This document shows positions 5,097-6,592 of a stretch of 6,592 bases of DNA, in pieces; the stretch's first letter is position 1, and each line of letters opens with the position of its first letter. This DNA comes from Deltaproteobacteria bacterium (GTDB taxonomy: Bacteria; Desulfobacterota; DSM-4660; Desulfatiglandales; Desulfatiglandaceae): contig QMLZ01000164.1 of NCBI GenBank assembly GCA_003646995.1, positions 1-6,592 on the forward strand, read 5' to 3'. Below the pieces are notes generated by a model, which was given only the letters and a program-made list of their open reading frames with translations, had not been told where the DNA came from and did not search any database. The position numbers and the translations under genes were made by a program.

Positions 5097-5104
5097 TCAC
5101 CTCC
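5097..5104 (-). promoter_or_regulatory. Strong ribosome-binding site embedded in the terminase stop region
   Basis: GGAGGTGA matches the anti-Shine-Dalgarno over eight bases and includes the terminase TGA stop. It fixes the start of the 75-aa gene at 5093. A ribosome finishing the terminase covers this site, so the two genes are likely to be coupled. Confidence 0.85.
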
Positions 5105-6413
5105 AGCCAAATCCCACATTTTGCGGGGTTTGTTTAATAGGTTGATAAAGTCGCATTCTTTGCCTGGTTATGATTGGATGTAAAATCCCATATACTGCCA
5201 GCATTAGGGAGTCAGCTTTATCGGGGCTCTTAAGCCCTTCTTTCCGCATTTCTTCTTTTGAAACGATAGCCTTTTTGCCTTTGCGGTATTTAAAACGGAT
5301 AGTCAGAAGTTCGTCTATAAGCTCTTCGTCATCATAAATTTTTAAGAGTTGCTTTTCTATGAGCTCCCGGAGATAAAAATAAGTCTCAGCCCGGGCATCT
5401 GCATAAAAATCAGGCTTTTTGGGTTTTGCATTGGCGTGAAAAGGAATAACAGGGACAAATTCCTCTTTACAGCTTGATATCAATCCGTCTCCATAGCCTC
5501 CGTCAGCGTCCACCACTCCGTAATCTGCCCTTATCCTGCGTCTCAAGCCCATATAATGACCGAACTGCCAGCGAGAATCTTTTTGTTTATAGGCTTCTAC
5601 AAATAGTTGTTCCCACCGTCCGTGAGAGGTGTCCCGGATAGCCGTGAAAACTGTCCGGTCTTCTCCGTATAAAGCACAATCCACGCCTATAATTGTCTGA
5701 TGGCTTTCCCTGGGGAAGCGAAGCCTTCGGCTCTTGTCCAGCATCTCCCAGGTAAATAAATAATCGTCTCCTTGGGATTCTTCCCAAGAATTTAAAACAT
5801 ACCGCCGATATTGATTGGGCGCTTCTTCTTTCATCCGCTCTATATCTTCCAGAAAGTCTCGAGGAAGATTGTCAGCGTTATCGTAAGTAGTAGCTTCTAT
5901 AAGCTCATATTGGTCGGAGAGTGGGTTGTTTTTCCAGAGCTTCCATATCCAGTTGTGTCCGTTAGTATTCGCAGCAATACAAATCTGATGATAGGGAGCG
6001 CCTTTCCTTCTTATTCGGCCTCTGAGCATCTGGAATTGCTCGTCGGTTTCGAATTCCTCCGCCTGTTCTATAAAAACTGCTGATAAGTTCACATTTTTTA
6101 AGTTATTATGGGTAATTTCTCCTCCGTGTCTGAATGAGATAATTGAGCCGTTAGGGAAAGTAAAATTTCTATCTGAAGGGATTTCTTTATCAAAGTAAGT
6201 TTGGAAGTCTCTCATAGTAGAGTCTCTTAAGTCCACAAACTCTTTCCTGATAAACCAGACGTATTGATTGGGATGTTGCTCGCAGTAAAGCCACGCTTTT
6301 AGAAGAAGCATAAAAGTTTTTCCTGAAGCCCACCCTGCTACAAATGCCGGAAAACGGGCTTTACTGAACAGAAACCTGTCTTGAAACGGTTTTAGTTTTA
6401 TCTTCAGAGTCAT
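5097..6413 (-). CDS. terL: Terminase large subunit (packaging ATPase and headful/cos nuclease)
   Basis: This 438-aa protein is the motor that pumps phage DNA into the procapsid and cuts the concatemer; the length is usual for the family. Motifs seen in order: a Q-motif-like PFQDRF at residues 9-14; a Walker A variant AGWASGKT at 26-33; a Walker B region VFIEQAEEF at 113-121; and a coupling-motif-like AANTNGHNW at 147-155, where the usual NP is NT. The C-terminal RNase H-like nuclease has candidate metal-binding aspartates D245 (IIGVD), D302 (GVVDADGGYGDG) and D398/D401 (SPDKADSLMLAVYG). Position 117 is Q where the catalytic glutamate is expected. ATG at 6413 is the only possible start, because an in-frame TAG lies at 6425-6423. 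Its Shine-Dalgarno is weak (TTAGG), so translation probably depends on coupling to the overlapping upstream gene. The last codons (GGC TGG AGG TGA) form the ribosome-binding site of the next gene. Confidence 0.96.
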   Translation of the reverse strand: MTLKIKLKPFQDRFLFSKARFPAFVAGWASGKTFMLLLKAWLYCEQHPNQYVWFIRKEFVDLRDSTMRDFQTYFDKEIPSDRNFTFPNGSIISFRHGGEITHNNLKNVNLSAVFIEQAEEFETDEQFQMLRGRIRRKGAPYHQICIAANTNGHNWIWKLWKNNPLSDQYELIEATTYDNADNLPRDFLEDIERMKEEAPNQYRRYVLNSWEESQGDDYLFTWEMLDKSRRLRFPRESHQTIIGVDCALYGEDRTVFTAIRDTSHGRWEQLFVEAYKQKDSRWQFGHYMGLRRRIRADYGVVDADGGYGDGLISSCKEEFVPVIPFHANAKPKKPDFYADARAETYFYLRELIEKQLLKIYDDEELIDELLTIRFKYRKGKKAIVSKEEMRKEGLKSPDKADSLMLAVYGILHPIITRQRMRLYQPIKQTPQNVGFGWR

Positions 6414-6592
6414 TTGGCCTAACTATTACTATTTTTGTCCCCTCGCCCTTAATTTGACCAGAGTGTTCAAGAGCTTGTTTTTCCACAAAACCGTGATTGC
6501 ATTTTAAAATTAGAGCAGCGATATGAGGATTTACTTTGTTGGCTAAGGATAAAACCATAAGTTTATGTTTTTGAATTGACTTCAATTCTTTA
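6361..6592 (-). CDS. Probable terminase small subunit, C-terminal part (gene cut by window edge)
   Basis: The reading frame is open from the right edge of the window to a TAA at 6363-6361, giving 76 visible residues and no visible true start; a TTG at 6585 is open upstream and need not be the start. The visible part has a helical stretch (SLANKVNPHIAALILKCNHG) followed by FVEKQALEHSG. This resembles the end of many phage terminase small subunits, where a helix ending in a G-[FW]-x-[ED]-K-Q-x-x-E-H-S-G signature precedes a short charged tail. That is remembered family knowledge, not a search result. The family binds the packaging start site on phage DNA and loads the large subunit; the N-terminal DNA-binding domain would lie outside the window. 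Position directly upstream of the large subunit supports the call. The last 53 bases overlap the large-subunit gene, so the tail (…KTVSRQVSVQ) is probably dispensable. Confidence 0.72.
   Translation of the reverse strand, partial: KELKSIQKHKLMVLSLANKVNPHIAALILKCNHGFVEKQALEHSGQIKGEGTKIVIVRPNDSEDKTKTVSRQVSVQ

Noticed and set aside
5587..6083. Minus-strand frame at 5587-5787 and plus-strand frame at 5811-6083 within the terminase gene
   Set aside because: Both are shadows of the terminase, whose ATPase and nuclease motifs cover this stretch.
1..6592. Defence system, CRISPR array, integrase, tRNA or mobile element
   Set aside because: Both strands were read for these; all supported genes fit a phage packaging and head module and nothing indicates an inserted accessory system.

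Overview
This window is a compact piece of the head-assembly and DNA-packaging module of a tailed double-stranded DNA phage (Caudoviricetes) or an integrated prophage. Every credible gene lies on the minus strand, so the module is transcribed from high to low coordinates. The packaging ATPase/nuclease, a large portal protein and a coiled-coil scaffold-like protein fix this reading. Strong AGGAGG-type ribosome-binding sites and moderately AT-rich coding DNA fit a bacterial host, but nothing here identifies it. I see no tRNA, CRISPR array, insertion sequence, integrase or attachment site.

Layout in transcription order: (1) 6592-6361, the C-terminal part of a probable terminase small subunit, cut by the window edge. 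(2) 6413-5097, the terminase large subunit, overlapping the previous gene by 53 bases. (3) 5093-4058, a tight run of five small genes: 75, 30, 103, 51 and 87 aa. Two of them (30 and 51 aa) are easily missed because they are so short. The 30-aa product is mostly one hydrophobic segment, and the 103- and 51-aa products are extremely basic. (4) 4045-1988, the portal protein. (5) 1991-1138, three small genes of 74, 112 and 103 aa joined by 4-14 base overlaps. (6) 1141-1029, the only real intergenic control region, with a good sigma-70-like promoter, a strong intrinsic terminator just downstream of it, and a 13-base palindrome. (7) 1003-143, the scaffold-like protein. (8) 95-1, the start of a further structural gene that continues out of the window, probably a capsid or head-decoration protein.

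The terminase subunits recognise, cut and pump DNA through the portal ring into a procapsid built on the scaffold. The small genes on both sides of the portal gene probably encode accessory or head proteins, but none can be given a firm function. The genes from terminase to the 103-aa gene at 1138-1449 look translationally coupled, with ATGA, TAATG or slightly longer overlaps. The Shine-Dalgarno sequence of a downstream gene is repeatedly written inside the last codons of the gene before it. The promoter-terminator pair between that gene and the scaffold gene separates packaging/portal genes from the highly expressed capsid-forming genes, and is the most likely point at which expression levels are set.

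The most interesting items are the promoter-terminator leader, the 30-aa membrane mini-gene, the near-identical C-terminal motif shared by the scaffold-like protein and the separate 103-aa protein at 1138-1449, and a glutamine where the terminase Walker B motif normally has its catalytic glutamate. I found no defence or other accessory system.
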